Under the pieces are notes generated by a model. The model saw only the letters and a program-made list of their open reading frames with translations, searched no databases and was not told the DNA's origin. From Thalassospira sp. MCCC 1A03138 (GTDB lineage: Bacteria > Pseudomonadota > Alphaproteobacteria > Rhodospirillales > Thalassospiraceae), in NCBI RefSeq assembly GCF_002115785.1, contig NZ_JFJY01000001.1, forward strand, positions 124,001-188,000: a stretch of 64,000 nt of DNA. The letters are read 5' to 3'. Shown here one piece after another: positions 36,166-45,681 of the stretch (its first letter is position 1; every line of letters begins with the position of its first letter). The position numbers and the translations under genes are program-made.

Positions 36166-37068
36166 ATGTCAAACGCGCTTCTCACCTCGGTCCGGTCCTG
36201 GCTTGATACCCGTGCCATCGACAGCGGACTGGCCCAGACGCCCATTCCCGGCCTGACTACCATCCGGTCGGTCACGCCAAGCGGGCTGGATTATGCGATC
36301 TCGCGCCCGCTGGTTTGCCTGATCCTTCAGGGCTGCAAACAGGTTGCCCTTGGCAATCGGACCTTCACCCTGCGCCCGGGTGATACCCTTCTGATCACGG
36401 CCGATGTCCCGACCGTAAGCCAGATTACCGATGCCAGTCCCGATACGCCCTATATGTCGCTTGTGCTTGATCTTGATCCATCGGTTATCGCCGACCTGTC
36501 ATTGCAGATGGGCACCCCGCCGCAAAGCGATGATGCCGCCGTCATTGTCGCCCCCACCGATGCCGAGGTCGCCGATACTGCCCTTCGCCTGATGCGTCTG
36601 CTTGATCGTCCCGATGCCGTTCCGATGCTCCATCAATCCCTGATCCGCGAACTGCATTACTGGCTTCTGACCAGTCGGCATGGTGCCGCCATCCGCCAGC
36701 TTGGCTGGCCCGACAGCCACAGCCAGCGCGTGGCACGTGCGGTCGCCATCCTGCGCGAGGAATTCAGCAAACCCCTGCCGGTGGATCGGCTTGCCGCAAC
36801 TGCTGGCATGAGCCCATCCTCGTTTTATCAGCATTTCAAAACCGTCACCTCGCTATCCCCGCGACAGTTCCAAAAACAGCTCCGCCTGATCGAAGCGCGC
36901 CGCCTGATCATGGCCGAAGGCATGACAGCAAGCAGTGCGGCCTACCATGTCGGTTATGAAAGCGTGTCACAATTCACCCGCGAATATCGCCGCATGTTCG
37001 GCATGCCGCCCGCCACCGACCGCGATAGCGCAAAGGAACAAATCCCCGCAACAAAGGCCGCCGAATAA
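36166..37068 (+). CDS. AraC family regulator (AraC_N type)
   Basis: A 300-residue regulator with an N-terminal sensing domain of the AraC_N/YqhC type (RPLVCLILQGCKQVALGNRT; PGDTLLITADVPTVSQI) and a C-terminal double helix-turn-helix from about residue 185 (VDRLAATAGMSPSSFYQHFK; AAYHVGYESVSQFTREYRR). YqhC relatives activate divergent aldehyde or ketone reductases, which fits the adjacent SDR gene. Start has no strong Shine-Dalgarno sequence (GGATCACGGC). Confidence 0.9.
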   Translation: MSNALLTSVRSWLDTRAIDSGLAQTPIPGLTTIRSVTPSGLDYAISRPLVCLILQGCKQVALGNRTFTLRPGDTLLITADVPTVSQITDASPDTPYMSLVLDLDPSVIADLSLQMGTPPQSDDAAVIVAPTDAEVADTALRLMRLLDRPDAVPMLHQSLIRELHYWLLTSRHGAAIRQLGWPDSHSQRVARAVAILREEFSKPLPVDRLAATAGMSPSSFYQHFKTVTSLSPRQFQKQLRLIEARRLIMAEGMTASSAAYHVGYESVSQFTREYRRMFGMPPATDRDSAKEQIPATKAAE

Positions 37069-37203
37069 CAACATTCCCTTTTCCTGATAATTGTACACCC
37101 GATCATGTGACATCCTGTTGACGGGCCGTGCCGAACTTCGCATGATCCGGTGGCACGGTCGGCCTGCCACATGCCGACCCAATAAATCAGGGAGCCTCAT
37201 TCA

Positions 37204-38190
37204 ATGAAACTTTTCAAATCCGGTGCGCTTTCAGGCCTTCTGATCGCGGGCACAATGATTGCCGCCATGAACAGCGCATCCGCCGAACCGATCAAGGTCG
37301 GCATTGCCAATTTCGGTGAACATCCGCAGCTTAACGCGTCCATCGCGGGCTTCAAGGAAGCCATGGCCACCAACGGCTTTGCCGAGGGCACCGACGTTGT
37401 CTATTCCGAAAGCCACACCAATTTTGATACGTCTCTGGTGCCCCAGATGATCGCGAAATTGCAGGCCGAAAACCCCAAACTGATCTATACCATCACCACC
37501 CCGGTCTCCCAGATCGCCAAAAAGGCACTGGCGGGTTCGGGCATTCCAATCGTGTTTTCCGCCGTGACCGATCCGGTGGCCGCCAAGCTGGTCCCGTCAT
37601 GGGATAAGGGCGACGAAGGCATGACCGGCGCGTCCGATCTTCAGGACATCGCAGCCGTTCTTGAATTCACCCACAAATTCCTGCCCGATGCCAAACGCCT
37701 TGCCGTGCCCTATAACCCGGGCGAAGCCAATGATGTTGCCCTGCTTGAAAAGGTACAGGAACTCGCCCCCGCCGCGGGCTTTACCGTTGTTCCGGTCGGC
37801 ATCGATAACGTCAATGACATACAGCAACGCATCACCGCCGTGGCGGGCAAGGCTGATGTCATCTATACCCCGGCATCAAATCTGATCCAGCCGGCAATTG
37901 CTGCGGTATCCGCCGCTGCGCGTCAGATCGGCGTTCCGATTGTCAATTCCGATAGCTCCGCCGTTGCCAATGGCACCGTGCCCGCCAGCTTCTCGGTCGA
38001 TTACGAACAGGTCGGCCTGAATGCCGGTAAGATTGCGGCCGAAATCCTCAATGGCAAGGACCCGGTGACCATTCCGCCATCCGCACCATCCTATGAAAAC
38101 CATGCCCCGATGATTTCGAAAAAGGCCTCCGCCGCCTTTGGCATCGAAATCCCGGCCGAATTCAACGATTGCGGTTGCATCGTCGAATAA
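37204..38190 (+). CDS. TrpX-type ABC substrate-binding protein
   Basis: A 328-residue periplasmic protein of the ABC_sub_bind (TrpX) family with signal peptide ending near ASA (residue 27). Segments GIANFGEHPQLNASIAGFKE, YSESHTNFDTSLVPQMIAKL, IYTITTPVSQIAKKAL, FSAVTDPVAAKLV and VNSDSSAVANGTVPASFSVDYE are typical. Known members bind aromatic amino acids; the true ligand is inferred only. The C-terminus ends CGCIVE. First gene of a three-gene operon. Upstream 135 bp has TTGACG near 37119 and the GGGAG ribosome site. Confidence 0.88.
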   Translation: MKLFKSGALSGLLIAGTMIAAMNSASAEPIKVGIANFGEHPQLNASIAGFKEAMATNGFAEGTDVVYSESHTNFDTSLVPQMIAKLQAENPKLIYTITTPVSQIAKKALAGSGIPIVFSAVTDPVAAKLVPSWDKGDEGMTGASDLQDIAAVLEFTHKFLPDAKRLAVPYNPGEANDVALLEKVQELAPAAGFTVVPVGIDNVNDIQQRITAVAGKADVIYTPASNLIQPAIAAVSAAARQIGVPIVNSDSSAVANGTVPASFSVDYEQVGLNAGKIAAEILNGKDPVTIPPSAPSYENHAPMISKKASAAFGIEIPAEFNDCGCIVE

Positions 38191-38270
38191 GTTCCGGCCT
38201 TGTCTTTTTGTTGGCGCCCCGCATTCCGGCCTGTCCGGGGGGCGCCAATGTTGCTTTACGGAGGATACGG

Positions 38271-39050
38271 ATGCTTGAAATCCGGTCTGCACGAAAAACC
38301 TTTTACAAAGGCCAGCCCGACGAAAAGATCGCGCTGGACGACCTGTCGCTCACTCTCCAGACCGGCGAATTCGGTGTTGTCATCGGCTCCAACGGAGCGG
38401 GCAAAAGCACGATGCTAAACGCCGTTTCCGGCGCGATGCCCCTTGATCGCGGCCAGATTCTTATCAATGGCGATGATGTCACCAACACGCCCGTGCATAA
38501 ACGTGCCATGCGCATTGCGCGTGTGTTTCAGGATCCGATGCTGGGTACTGCTGCCAGCATGACGGTTGCCGAAAACATGCTTCTGGCCGAACTGCGCAGC
38601 AAAAGCCGCACCTTCGCCTGTGGGCTGAATGCCAAACGCCTTTCGGATTACAAGGAACGCCTGTCGATCCTGGGTCTTGGCCTTGAAAACCGGCTTGATA
38701 CCCGTGTTGAACTGCTATCTGGCGGGCAACGTCAGTCTCTGTCGCTCATCATGGCGGTCGGCGGATCGCCCGATCTGCTGCTGCTTGATGAACATACCGC
38801 CGCCCTTGATCCGCGCACTGCCGATCTTGTCATGGGGGCAACCGTGCGCGCGGTTGATGCGCTTAAACTCACCACCCTGATGGTCACCCATAACATGCAG
38901 CACGCGGTTGATTACGGCCACCGCGTCATCATGCTGGACGCGGGCAAGGTCAAACTGGAAATCGGCGGCGAAGAAAAGGCCGATGTCACGGTGGCAAAGC
39001 TGATCGATCATTTCTCGGTCAAGTCTGACGCCATGTTGCTGGGGGCCTGA
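38271..39050 (+). CDS. TrpZ-type ABC transporter ATP-binding protein
   Basis: A 259-residue ATPase. Walker A GSNGAGKST near residue 38, Q-loop VFQDPMLGT, signature LSGGQRQSLSLIMA, Walker B LLLLDEHTAALDPR, switch His in VTHNMQHAVDYG. The signature QSLSL in place of QRVAL and the order of genes fit the TrpXYZ group. Start at ATG 38271 with GGAGGA, 80 bp after the binding-protein gene; the open frame begins earlier, inside that gene. Confidence 0.9.
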   Translation: MLEIRSARKTFYKGQPDEKIALDDLSLTLQTGEFGVVIGSNGAGKSTMLNAVSGAMPLDRGQILINGDDVTNTPVHKRAMRIARVFQDPMLGTAASMTVAENMLLAELRSKSRTFACGLNAKRLSDYKERLSILGLGLENRLDTRVELLSGGQRQSLSLIMAVGGSPDLLLLDEHTAALDPRTADLVMGATVRAVDALKLTTLMVTHNMQHAVDYGHRVIMLDAGKVKLEIGGEEKADVTVAKLIDHFSVKSDAMLLGA

Positions 39051-39053
39051 TTG

Positions 39054-39980
39054 ATGATGGAATTCCTCTCTTCGACCTTCACAAGCTATGTGGCACTGGT
39101 CCCGGTAACATTGGCCCAAAGCCTTATTCTGGCTTTCGTCGTTATGGGCATCATGATCCCGTTCCGCACCCTGCATTTCCCCGACCTCACCAGCGAAGGC
39201 GCCTATCCGCTGGGCGGCTGTGTTGCCGGGGTTCTGATTGCCGCCGGGGTCAATCCGGCCCTGGCGATCGTCGCCGCCCTTCTGTGCGGTTTTGCTGCGG
39301 GGTGCTGTACCGCGCTTATTCATCTGCGGTTTCGCATTCACACGCTTCTGGCCGGTATCCTGATGATGACGATGCTTTACAGCATCAATCTGCGCATCAT
39401 GGGCAAATCAAACCTGTCGATCTTTGGCACCGGTTCGGTCTTTGACTGGGCGCCCTTCGTCACGCCGGGCTTCCCGGCGGCCAAAATCATCATTGCCGGG
39501 ATCATCGGGGCTGCGGTGTTCGTTGCGCTCAACTGGTTTTTCAAAACCGAAAAGGGCACGGCCATGCGCGCGGTCGGGGCCAACCCGGCCATGGCCGAGG
39601 CCCAAGGCATTTCCGTCTGGGTTTCGACCATCGGCGGCGTTGGCCTCGCCAGTGCCTTTTCGGCCACCAGCGGCGCGCTTATGGTCCAGTCACAGGGCTT
39701 TGCCGATGTGAATATGGGCCTTGGCATCCTGATCAATGGCTTGGCCGCACTCATGATCGGCGAGGCGATTGTTGGCAAACACAGCGTCTTCCGACAGCTC
39801 CTCGCCCCGTTTGTCGGCGCGATCATCTATTATCAGCTGGTGTCGCTCTGCCTGGCGGCGGGTATGCCTCCGCCCGATCTGAAACTGGCAACCGGGCTTT
39901 TCGTGCTCGCCATGCTGGCCCTGCCCAGCCTCAAACGCGGTCGCGGCGGTGCCCCAGCCCGCGAAAAGTTCCGCGAATAG
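39054..39980 (+). CDS. TrpY-type ABC transporter permease
   Basis: A 308-residue permease of the BPD_transp_2 group with about eight to nine helices. Features: FRTLHFPDLTSEGAYPLGG, LAGILMMTMLYSINLRIMGKSN, the cytoplasmic EAA-like GTAMRAVGANPAMAEAQGI, and MGLGILINGLAALMIGEAI. ATG 39054 follows the ATPase stop by 3 bp; a TTG at 39051 is possible. Ends the operon at the terminator 39986-40016. Confidence 0.9.
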   Translation: MMEFLSSTFTSYVALVPVTLAQSLILAFVVMGIMIPFRTLHFPDLTSEGAYPLGGCVAGVLIAAGVNPALAIVAALLCGFAAGCCTALIHLRFRIHTLLAGILMMTMLYSINLRIMGKSNLSIFGTGSVFDWAPFVTPGFPAAKIIIAGIIGAAVFVALNWFFKTEKGTAMRAVGANPAMAEAQGISVWVSTIGGVGLASAFSATSGALMVQSQGFADVNMGLGILINGLAALMIGEAIVGKHSVFRQLLAPFVGAIIYYQLVSLCLAAGMPPPDLKLATGLFVLAMLALPSLKRGRGGAPAREKFRE

Positions 39981-39985
39981 AAAAC

Positions 39986-40016
39986 AAAGGGCGGGGTCAC
40001 ATGATCCCGCCCTTTT
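39986..40016. terminator. Bidirectional terminator, Trp-type ABC operon / methyltransferase
   Basis: AAAGGGCGGG, 10-nt loop, CCCGCCCTTTT, between convergent genes. Confidence 0.85.
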
Positions 40017-40031
40017 GCTATTTTGCTGCTA

Positions 40032-40667
40032 TCAACCACGCTGCAAAAACAGCACGATATCCTTCACTTCCGCTTTCTCCCCCTCCGGCCCGGTAACGTT
40101 GCGCACCGCGTACCCGGCCTTGTGCAAAATCCACTCATCGGGTCTAAGATCAAGCCCGTCGAGCTCTTCCTGAAGGGTCGGGAATTGGTGTTCGCCATTT
40201 CCCTTCCGCCACGGCGGGGCCGATGCATGCGCGATACACAGGAAAGATCCGCCCGGCACCAGCTTTGCCATCGCACGCCGAAGGATGTCGGCCCGTGCAA
40301 GGGCCACCGGCGACTGGAAATAGGATGCGGTGACAAGGTCATATTCCCCGTCCGGCATCTCGCGTTCCAGATCGCAGGCAACAAACAGCACCCGGCCAGA
40401 AAAATCACTCCCCACCAGACGCTTCTGCGCCCGCTCTATCGCGGTTTGCGAAATATCCACCCCCGTCACATCCCAACCCCGCCCGGCCAGCCAAAGCGCA
40501 TCATCCCCATGCGAACAGCCAATATCCAATGCCCGCCCCGGCGTCAGGTCGGCCACATACCGCACCAGCAATTCCCCCGGATTGCCGGAATAATCGGTCT
40601 TTTTTGTCCGGTAATGATCTTCCCAGAATTCAACCGGGTTTTCCGCCCTTTCGGTCGCGTTTTGCAT
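40032..40667 (-). CDS. Class I SAM-dependent methyltransferase
   Basis: A 211-residue cytosolic methyltransferase. Motif I is ALDIGCSHGDDALWLA, motif II VTGVDISQTAIERAQ, followed by DLVTASYFQSP and LVPGGSFLCIAH. The N-terminal FWEDHYRTKK resembles thiopurine/tellurite (TehB-like) and thiol methyltransferases, but the acceptor is unknown. ATG 40667 with AAGGAG is clearly better than the longer frame. Confidence 0.85.
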   Translation of the reverse strand: MQNATERAENPVEFWEDHYRTKKTDYSGNPGELLVRYVADLTPGRALDIGCSHGDDALWLAGRGWDVTGVDISQTAIERAQKRLVGSDFSGRVLFVACDLEREMPDGEYDLVTASYFQSPVALARADILRRAMAKLVPGGSFLCIAHASAPPWRKGNGEHQFPTLQEELDGLDLRPDEWILHKAGYAVRNVTGPEGEKAEVKDIVLFLQRG

Positions 40668-40760
40668 CGGAAATGCTCCTTCATCACAAGCCATATTAAA
40701 TCACGTAACTTATGATGTATCGTAAAAGCCGTTCCCGTCAAGCACACATCGAAAACAAAA

Positions 40761-40790
40761 CAGCCCGGCGGAATATTGGCCGCCGGGCTG
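40761..40790 (-). terminator. Terminator of the YghX-like hydrolase gene
   Basis: CAGCCCGGCGG and CCGCCGGGCTG, 11-bp arms with 8-nt loop; TTTTGTTTTC follows on the minus strand. Confidence 0.87.
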
Positions 40791-40817
40791 CTGCGAATGT
40801 GCGGGCTGCACCGCAGC

Positions 40818-41708
40818 CTAGCTCAGATATTTATTAAACCACGCAATCGTGCGATCCCACGCAAGCTTGGCCTGCTCCTCGTCATAGCGAGGCGTTGAAT
40901 CATTATGGAACCCGTGATTGGCACCGGGATAGATATAGGCCTCATAGACCTTGTTATGTTCCTTCAATGCCGCCTCATAAGCAGGCCATCCTTCATTGAT
41001 CCGCTCGTCAAGCTCGCCAAAATGCAACAGCAACGGCGCCTGAATGCGCGGCACATCGGCCACGTCCGCCTGACGGCCATAGAACGGCACCGCCGCCCCC
41101 AGTTCCGGATAAGCCACCGCCGCCGCATTCGAAACACCCCCGCCATAACAAAAACCGGTTATGCCGGTTTTGCCCGTTGTCGCCTCATGCGCGGTCAGGA
41201 ATTCGATGGCGGCAAAGAAATCATTCATCAATTTGGTCGGGTCGACCTGACGCTGCAATTCGCGCCCCTTGTCATCATTGCCGGGATAGCCGCCAACCGA
41301 TGTCAAACCATCCGGGGCAAGGGCAATGAAGCCCGCCTTGGCCACCCGGCGCGCGACATCCTCGATATAGGGATTAAGCCCGCGATTTTCGTGCACCACC
41401 ACCACACCGGGCAGCTTGTCGGTCGCGTTCGCCGGTTTGACGAAATAGCCACGCACCTCGCCATGGCCGTTGGGCGACGGATACATGATATATTCGGCAA
41501 CAATATCGGGATCGGTAAACTCGACCTGTGTCGCAAGCGCATAATCCGGGCTAAGCGACGCCAGAACCGACATCGCGGTGACCCCGCCGACGGTATATTT
41601 CGCGGCCCGGTCAAGGAATTCGCGCCGCGAAATGATTCCGTGCGCATAAAAATCATAAAGCTCAAGCAATTGCGGCGAGAAATCTTTGGCCGTCAAACGG
41701 TTCATCAT
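40818..41708 (-). CDS. yghX: Dienelactone hydrolase family protein, YghX type
   Basis: A 296-residue alpha/beta hydrolase that matches E. coli YghX from recall almost end to end. The N-terminal SRREFLDRAAKY looks like a twin-arginine motif followed by a moderately hydrophobic stretch, so export is possible. VVVHENRGLNPYIEDVARRV gives the oxyanion side, the nucleophile is Cys187 in GFCYGGG, HFGELDERINEGW supplies the acid and GANHGFHND the His. Natural substrate is not known. AGGGAG precedes the start (41708; second ATG follows directly). Confidence 0.9.
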   Translation of the reverse strand: MMNRLTAKDFSPQLLELYDFYAHGIISRREFLDRAAKYTVGGVTAMSVLASLSPDYALATQVEFTDPDIVAEYIMYPSPNGHGEVRGYFVKPANATDKLPGVVVVHENRGLNPYIEDVARRVAKAGFIALAPDGLTSVGGYPGNDDKGRELQRQVDPTKLMNDFFAAIEFLTAHEATTGKTGITGFCYGGGVSNAAAVAYPELGAAVPFYGRQADVADVPRIQAPLLLHFGELDERINEGWPAYEAALKEHNKVYEAYIYPGANHGFHNDSTPRYDEEQAKLAWDRTIAWFNKYLS

Positions 41709-41862
41709 AGGCTCCCTTCGGTATTAACCGGGGCGGAAATCATGAGTTTGGTGGCAGGAATGCGAAAAGTTTTCTGCATTCCCGGCCATCACACAAATCA
41801 CAAATCCGCTATCGGTGAACCAGTTCACTTCCTACCCATTCCGGCGCGAAAATTCGCAAACC

Positions 41863-41890
41863 AAAACGGCCGCCCCGATGGGACGACCGT
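41863..41890 (-). terminator. Terminator of the TonB-dependent receptor gene
   Basis: In the minus-strand RNA ACGGUCGUCCC pairs with GGGGCGGCCGU using two G-U pairs, followed by TTTTGG; 38 bp after the receptor stop. Confidence 0.65.
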
Positions 41891-41927
41891 CTTTTGCAAA
41901 CCGGTGGATGCTTCAAAGCACCTTGGC

Positions 41928-44357
41928 TTACCAGCTATATTTCAACGTCGCCAGAACCGTGCGGCCCTCGCCATAGAAACGGCTGCCGAACGTGTTGGAC
42001 GATACATATTCCCGGTCAAGCAGGTTGGTCGCATTGACCGCAAGGCTGACATTGTCCGTCACCATGTAATTCACCATGGCATCAACCACCGTGTTTGATC
42101 CAAGCAGATCGGTATTGGCGTCGTTGTTATAGCGTGACCCGACAAAACGGACACCACCACCAATCGTCAGGTCGCCAAACACCCCATGTTCGGGAATGGT
42201 GTAATCCAGCCACGCCGATGCATTATGTTCAGGAACGTTTGACGGACGATTGCCGACATTCCCGCGAACCACATCGTCTTTGATTTCGGCATCAAGATAG
42301 GTATAGGCCAGCGTCAGATTGGTCCGCTCATCAAGCGACATCTTGCCTTCAAGCTCAAGCCCGCGCGAATTGATCTCGCCAATCTGCTGATAGGTCGCCG
42401 AAGTCGAATTCCATTGCGAAACGTTTTCCTGCGTCAGGTCAAACAGGGCCGCAGTAAACATCGCATCAATCGCCGTCGGCTGATATTTGACGCCGATCTC
42501 ATACTGCGTGCCTTCCTGTGGTGCGGTTCCATTCGGGCGGGATGCGGCACTGCCATAAACCGGCTGGAAGGATTCCGAATAGTTCCCGTAAACCGAAACC
42601 TCGTCCGTCGCCTTATAGGTCAGGCCGACGCGCGATGTGAATTTATGGTCATCGCGTTCCTCGGTTGCTCCGCTGCTAAGTGTATCCGTATCGCTTTGAA
42701 CATAATCAAAGCGCCCGCCCACGGTCGCGATCCAGTCATCGGCAATCGTCAACTGCTCTTGCGCATAAAGACCATAGGCCGCCTGCGTGATTTCCGTGTC
42801 CGAGGTGAAGTTCATATTCACACACGAAAGCCCGCAATAAACCGGGTTATAGGGATCAATCGGCGATGCCGACCCGTCATAACGCTTTTCGCGGTTCTGA
42901 TCACGGTTGAAGTCAAAGCCCACCAGCGTCTTGCTGTCGAAGGTATCATTCAGGGCAGTGTCATATTGCACCTGGTTGTCGACAGCGAAACGGTCAAGCT
43001 CGCCGTAAATCGCAAAAGCCCAACGATTGCCAAGCGGCGTGGTGTCGTTCAGATAAACCGTCTCGTAATCCAGATCGACATGGGTATATCGCGCATTCTG
43101 GCGGAATTGCAGTTTGTCGGTAATCTGGTGCGAGAACTCATACCCGATATTGGTTTCTTCGGTATCAAAACGGTTGAAATCCGGTTCACCGAAAAACGCA
43201 TTGCGGCTGGTTTCGATCCCGGTCGGGAAGCCATACCCCAAGCTGCTTTCGCGGTTGCTGTAACTGGTCAGGATCGTCAGTTCCGTTCCCGCCTTCGGCT
43301 TATAGGTAAAGGCCGGCGCAATATACACACGGTCATCCTGCGAATAATCCTGTTCGCGTTCCGCATCCTGCCAAAGCCCCGTCAGGCGATATGTCCAGTT
43401 GCTGTCTTCCGCGACCGGGCCGGTAACATCACCGCCACCCCGTACGTGATCTTCGCCGAATGTGGTGAAAACCTCGCCACCGGCTTCGTCCTGCGGGCGT
43501 TTGGTAATCAGGTTGACCAAGCCTCCCGGCCCGTTCATGCCAAACAGGCTTGATGTCGATCCTTTCAGGATATCGACCTGCTGAAGCCCATAGGGCTCCT
43601 GGCGGGCGGTCGTGAAGTTATAGTTCCGTGACGACAATCCATCGCGATAGGTCGAAAGCGACGAATAAAACCCACGGATACGGATATAGTCATACCGCAC
43701 ATCCGATCCGTATTCACCCGCCTGCACGCCTGCACTATAGGCGACCGCCTGCTGCACGTCCTGCACATTGCGGGTTTCCAGTTCCTTCTGCGTCACGACC
43801 GACACGGCGGCGGAATCATCAAGGATCGGCGTATCGGTTTTCGATGCCGTGCGCGACCGGCTGGCAACAACACTATCCTTTATCGGGCCCATCGGGCCAT
43901 AGACCCCCTCTGCATTGCCCTCAACCCGGATCGGATCAAGAACCTCGCCTTCTGCCGCCGCCGCACCGGTTGCGATCTGTTCGACCACCACGGTGCCGTC
44001 ATCGGAAATGTTATAGGTCAGGCCACTTCCGGCAAACAGCCGATCCAGCGCCTGCTGCGATGTCATGCTGCCGCTGACCGCTGGCGCATCAACCCCGCGC
44101 ACAAGTGCGCCATCAACCGTGATCTGAAGGCCGGACTGCTGCCCGAACAGGGTCAGCGCGCTGGTCATGGATTGCGCCGGAATCTCAAATGCATGTGACG
44201 CGGCAAGGACCCCCGCCCCGCTTTGCGCCACCTGTGCCTGCGCCATCGCCGGTGCCGCGATCAATACCGGCACCAATGCGCTTGTCACCAAAAGCGCGCT
44301 TGCAAAAACCGTCTGTCTGCTGCGGCTCCGCATACCCGCCTTACCCCCTGTGGTCAT
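41928..44357 (-). CDS. TonB-dependent siderophore receptor with STN domain
   Basis: An 809-residue outer-membrane receptor. Signal peptide to about residue 40 (APAMAQA), secretin/TonB N-terminal (STN) signalling domain about 55-115 (FEIPAQSMTSALTLFGQQSG), plug about 165-280 with IRIRGFYSSLSTYRDGL and LKGSTSSLFGMNGPGGLVNL, then the 22-strand barrel ending in YSW. The STN domain means it is a transducer: ligand binding signals through the upstream FecR to the FecI sigma. Siderophore unknown. GGAGATCC precedes ATG 44357. Separately transcribed: a terminator follows fecR and an inverted repeat lies before the gene. Confidence 0.93.
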   Translation of the reverse strand: MTTGGKAGMRSRSRQTVFASALLVTSALVPVLIAAPAMAQAQVAQSGAGVLAASHAFEIPAQSMTSALTLFGQQSGLQITVDGALVRGVDAPAVSGSMTSQQALDRLFAGSGLTYNISDDGTVVVEQIATGAAAAEGEVLDPIRVEGNAEGVYGPMGPIKDSVVASRSRTASKTDTPILDDSAAVSVVTQKELETRNVQDVQQAVAYSAGVQAGEYGSDVRYDYIRIRGFYSSLSTYRDGLSSRNYNFTTARQEPYGLQQVDILKGSTSSLFGMNGPGGLVNLITKRPQDEAGGEVFTTFGEDHVRGGGDVTGPVAEDSNWTYRLTGLWQDAEREQDYSQDDRVYIAPAFTYKPKAGTELTILTSYSNRESSLGYGFPTGIETSRNAFFGEPDFNRFDTEETNIGYEFSHQITDKLQFRQNARYTHVDLDYETVYLNDTTPLGNRWAFAIYGELDRFAVDNQVQYDTALNDTFDSKTLVGFDFNRDQNREKRYDGSASPIDPYNPVYCGLSCVNMNFTSDTEITQAAYGLYAQEQLTIADDWIATVGGRFDYVQSDTDTLSSGATEERDDHKFTSRVGLTYKATDEVSVYGNYSESFQPVYGSAASRPNGTAPQEGTQYEIGVKYQPTAIDAMFTAALFDLTQENVSQWNSTSATYQQIGEINSRGLELEGKMSLDERTNLTLAYTYLDAEIKDDVVRGNVGNRPSNVPEHNASAWLDYTIPEHGVFGDLTIGGGVRFVGSRYNNDANTDLLGSNTVVDAMVNYMVTDNVSLAVNATNLLDREYVSSNTFGSRFYGEGRTVLATLKYSW

Positions 44358-44394
44358 TCCATGGATCTCCGTTCTGCGTCATATACATGATCAC

Positions 44395-44421
44395 AAATGA
44401 GAATAACAACGCTTCTCATTT
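44395..44421. promoter_or_regulatory. Fur-like inverted repeat before TonB receptor
   Basis: AAATGAGAA, 9-bp spacer, TTCTCATTT; perfect 9-bp arms. The inner 19 bp (44399-44417) has Fur-box spacing but only partial match to the consensus. It lies 38 bp upstream of the receptor start. Confidence 0.5.
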
Positions 44422-44495
44422 GCGCTTAAAACACAAAACGCGCCTCGGGGATTTTTTTTCAAAAAAACTTCGGAAAATTTTTCAGATTTTTGCCA

Positions 44496-44516
44496 AACGG
44501 CCTGTTTCAGGCCGTT
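44496..44516 (-). terminator. Terminator after fecR
   Basis: AACGGCCTG-TTT-CAGGCCGTT, perfect 9-bp arms, immediately after the fecR stop codon; TTTGGCAAAAATC follows on the minus strand. It separates regulator and receptor transcripts. Confidence 0.65.
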
Positions 44517-44517
44517 C

Positions 44518-45561
44518 TCAGGATGCCGACACCAGCAAAACCCACGGCGTCACCTGCCGCACCACCGCATTTTGCGCCCGTGCAATCCCGCGAAGAGCCG
44601 CCAGCGGATCGGCAAGGTTATAGACCCCCGTAACCGGCCGGGTCGCCAGCGCATCATCGGTGATGATGATCCGGCCCGGATAATAGCGCCGCAGCCCGTC
44701 AATCACGGTACCCAACGGCTGATCCTGTGCAATCAACTGGTTCTGCCGCCATGCGGCAATCTGACCTGCGGGCAATTGGCCACGCGCCACCGCCCCCTGC
44801 CATGTTACGCTGGCACTTTGCCCGGCTTCCAGCAACTCTGCGACCGGCGGGGTGATCTGATCAAACCCGACCCGCACCAGACCATGCTCGACCGCAACAT
44901 CTGTGCCCGCTTCATTGCGCCGCACGTCAAACCCGGTGCCAAGTACCGTCACGCCAACCTCGTCGGCAAAAACCGTAAAGGGCCGTTCGGCATCCGGGGT
45001 GACCTCAAAAAACGCCTCGCCGCCCAAAAGGTCGATATGGCGCTCGCCCGCCTCGTAACGCACCCGGATCGCACTTTCGGGTGCCATCGTCACCGTGCTG
45101 GCATCGGCAAGGGTGATGGTGCGCATCTCGGCGGTATCGGTCACATAATCGGCCTGCCAGCCGGTGACGGCACGGGTAACGATCCCCGGCCCGATTACTG
45201 CTGCAAAAAGCGATGCGGCAATGGCAAGCCCGCCACCAAGCCACATCTTTCGCCGCCCGAAAGCCGGGCGCACGACATTGTCTTTGCGCGATGATGATGA
45301 AACAGACGATCCTTCACCCCCCGTTCGCATCTCACGAACGAAGGGCTGCCAGCGATCAGCATGTTCAGGCGCGCCTGCCGCCATCACATCCGCCGCCCGG
45401 CGCGTGGCATTCCATGCCTGCATATGTGCGGGGTCACGTTCGCACCATTCCGCAAATGCGCGCAGAATATCCTGATCGTCCGGCTCTTCCTGCAACAGGA
45501 TCAGCCAGTCGGTCGCCTCCCGTGAGGCCTGCGGCGGGATCGCATCTGTGTTCGCTGCCAT
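44518..45561 (-). CDS. fecR: FecR-type anti-sigma/sigma regulator
   Basis: A 347-residue inner-membrane signal relay. The cytoplasmic N-terminus (about 1-95) has EATDWLILLQ and FAEWCERDPAHMQAWN of the FecR anti-sigma domain, a membrane helix lies about 105-125, and the periplasmic FecR domain includes TITLADASTVTMAPESAIRV and VAVEHGLVRVG. The last about 70 residues (LGTVIDGLRRYYPGRIIITD) form an STN-like module, the partner type for the receptor's STN domain. ATG 45561 is preferred over the TTG/ATG extension. Located between sigma and receptor genes, same strand. Confidence 0.92.
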   Translation of the reverse strand: MAANTDAIPPQASREATDWLILLQEEPDDQDILRAFAEWCERDPAHMQAWNATRRAADVMAAGAPEHADRWQPFVREMRTGGEGSSVSSSSRKDNVVRPAFGRRKMWLGGGLAIAASLFAAVIGPGIVTRAVTGWQADYVTDTAEMRTITLADASTVTMAPESAIRVRYEAGERHIDLLGGEAFFEVTPDAERPFTVFADEVGVTVLGTGFDVRRNEAGTDVAVEHGLVRVGFDQITPPVAELLEAGQSASVTWQGAVARGQLPAGQIAAWRQNQLIAQDQPLGTVIDGLRRYYPGRIIITDDALATRPVTGVYNLADPLAALRGIARAQNAVVRQVTPWVLLVSAS

Positions 45562-45681
45562 TCTCGTCTCTATTCCCGGTCGGTATCGCAGATTGCGGGT
45601 GCGCACCGGCCTGCCCCGAAAACTCCTACAACTACTAAACGCATTTGCGGAACTTTTTTCTATAAATATTGTGAACCCGGC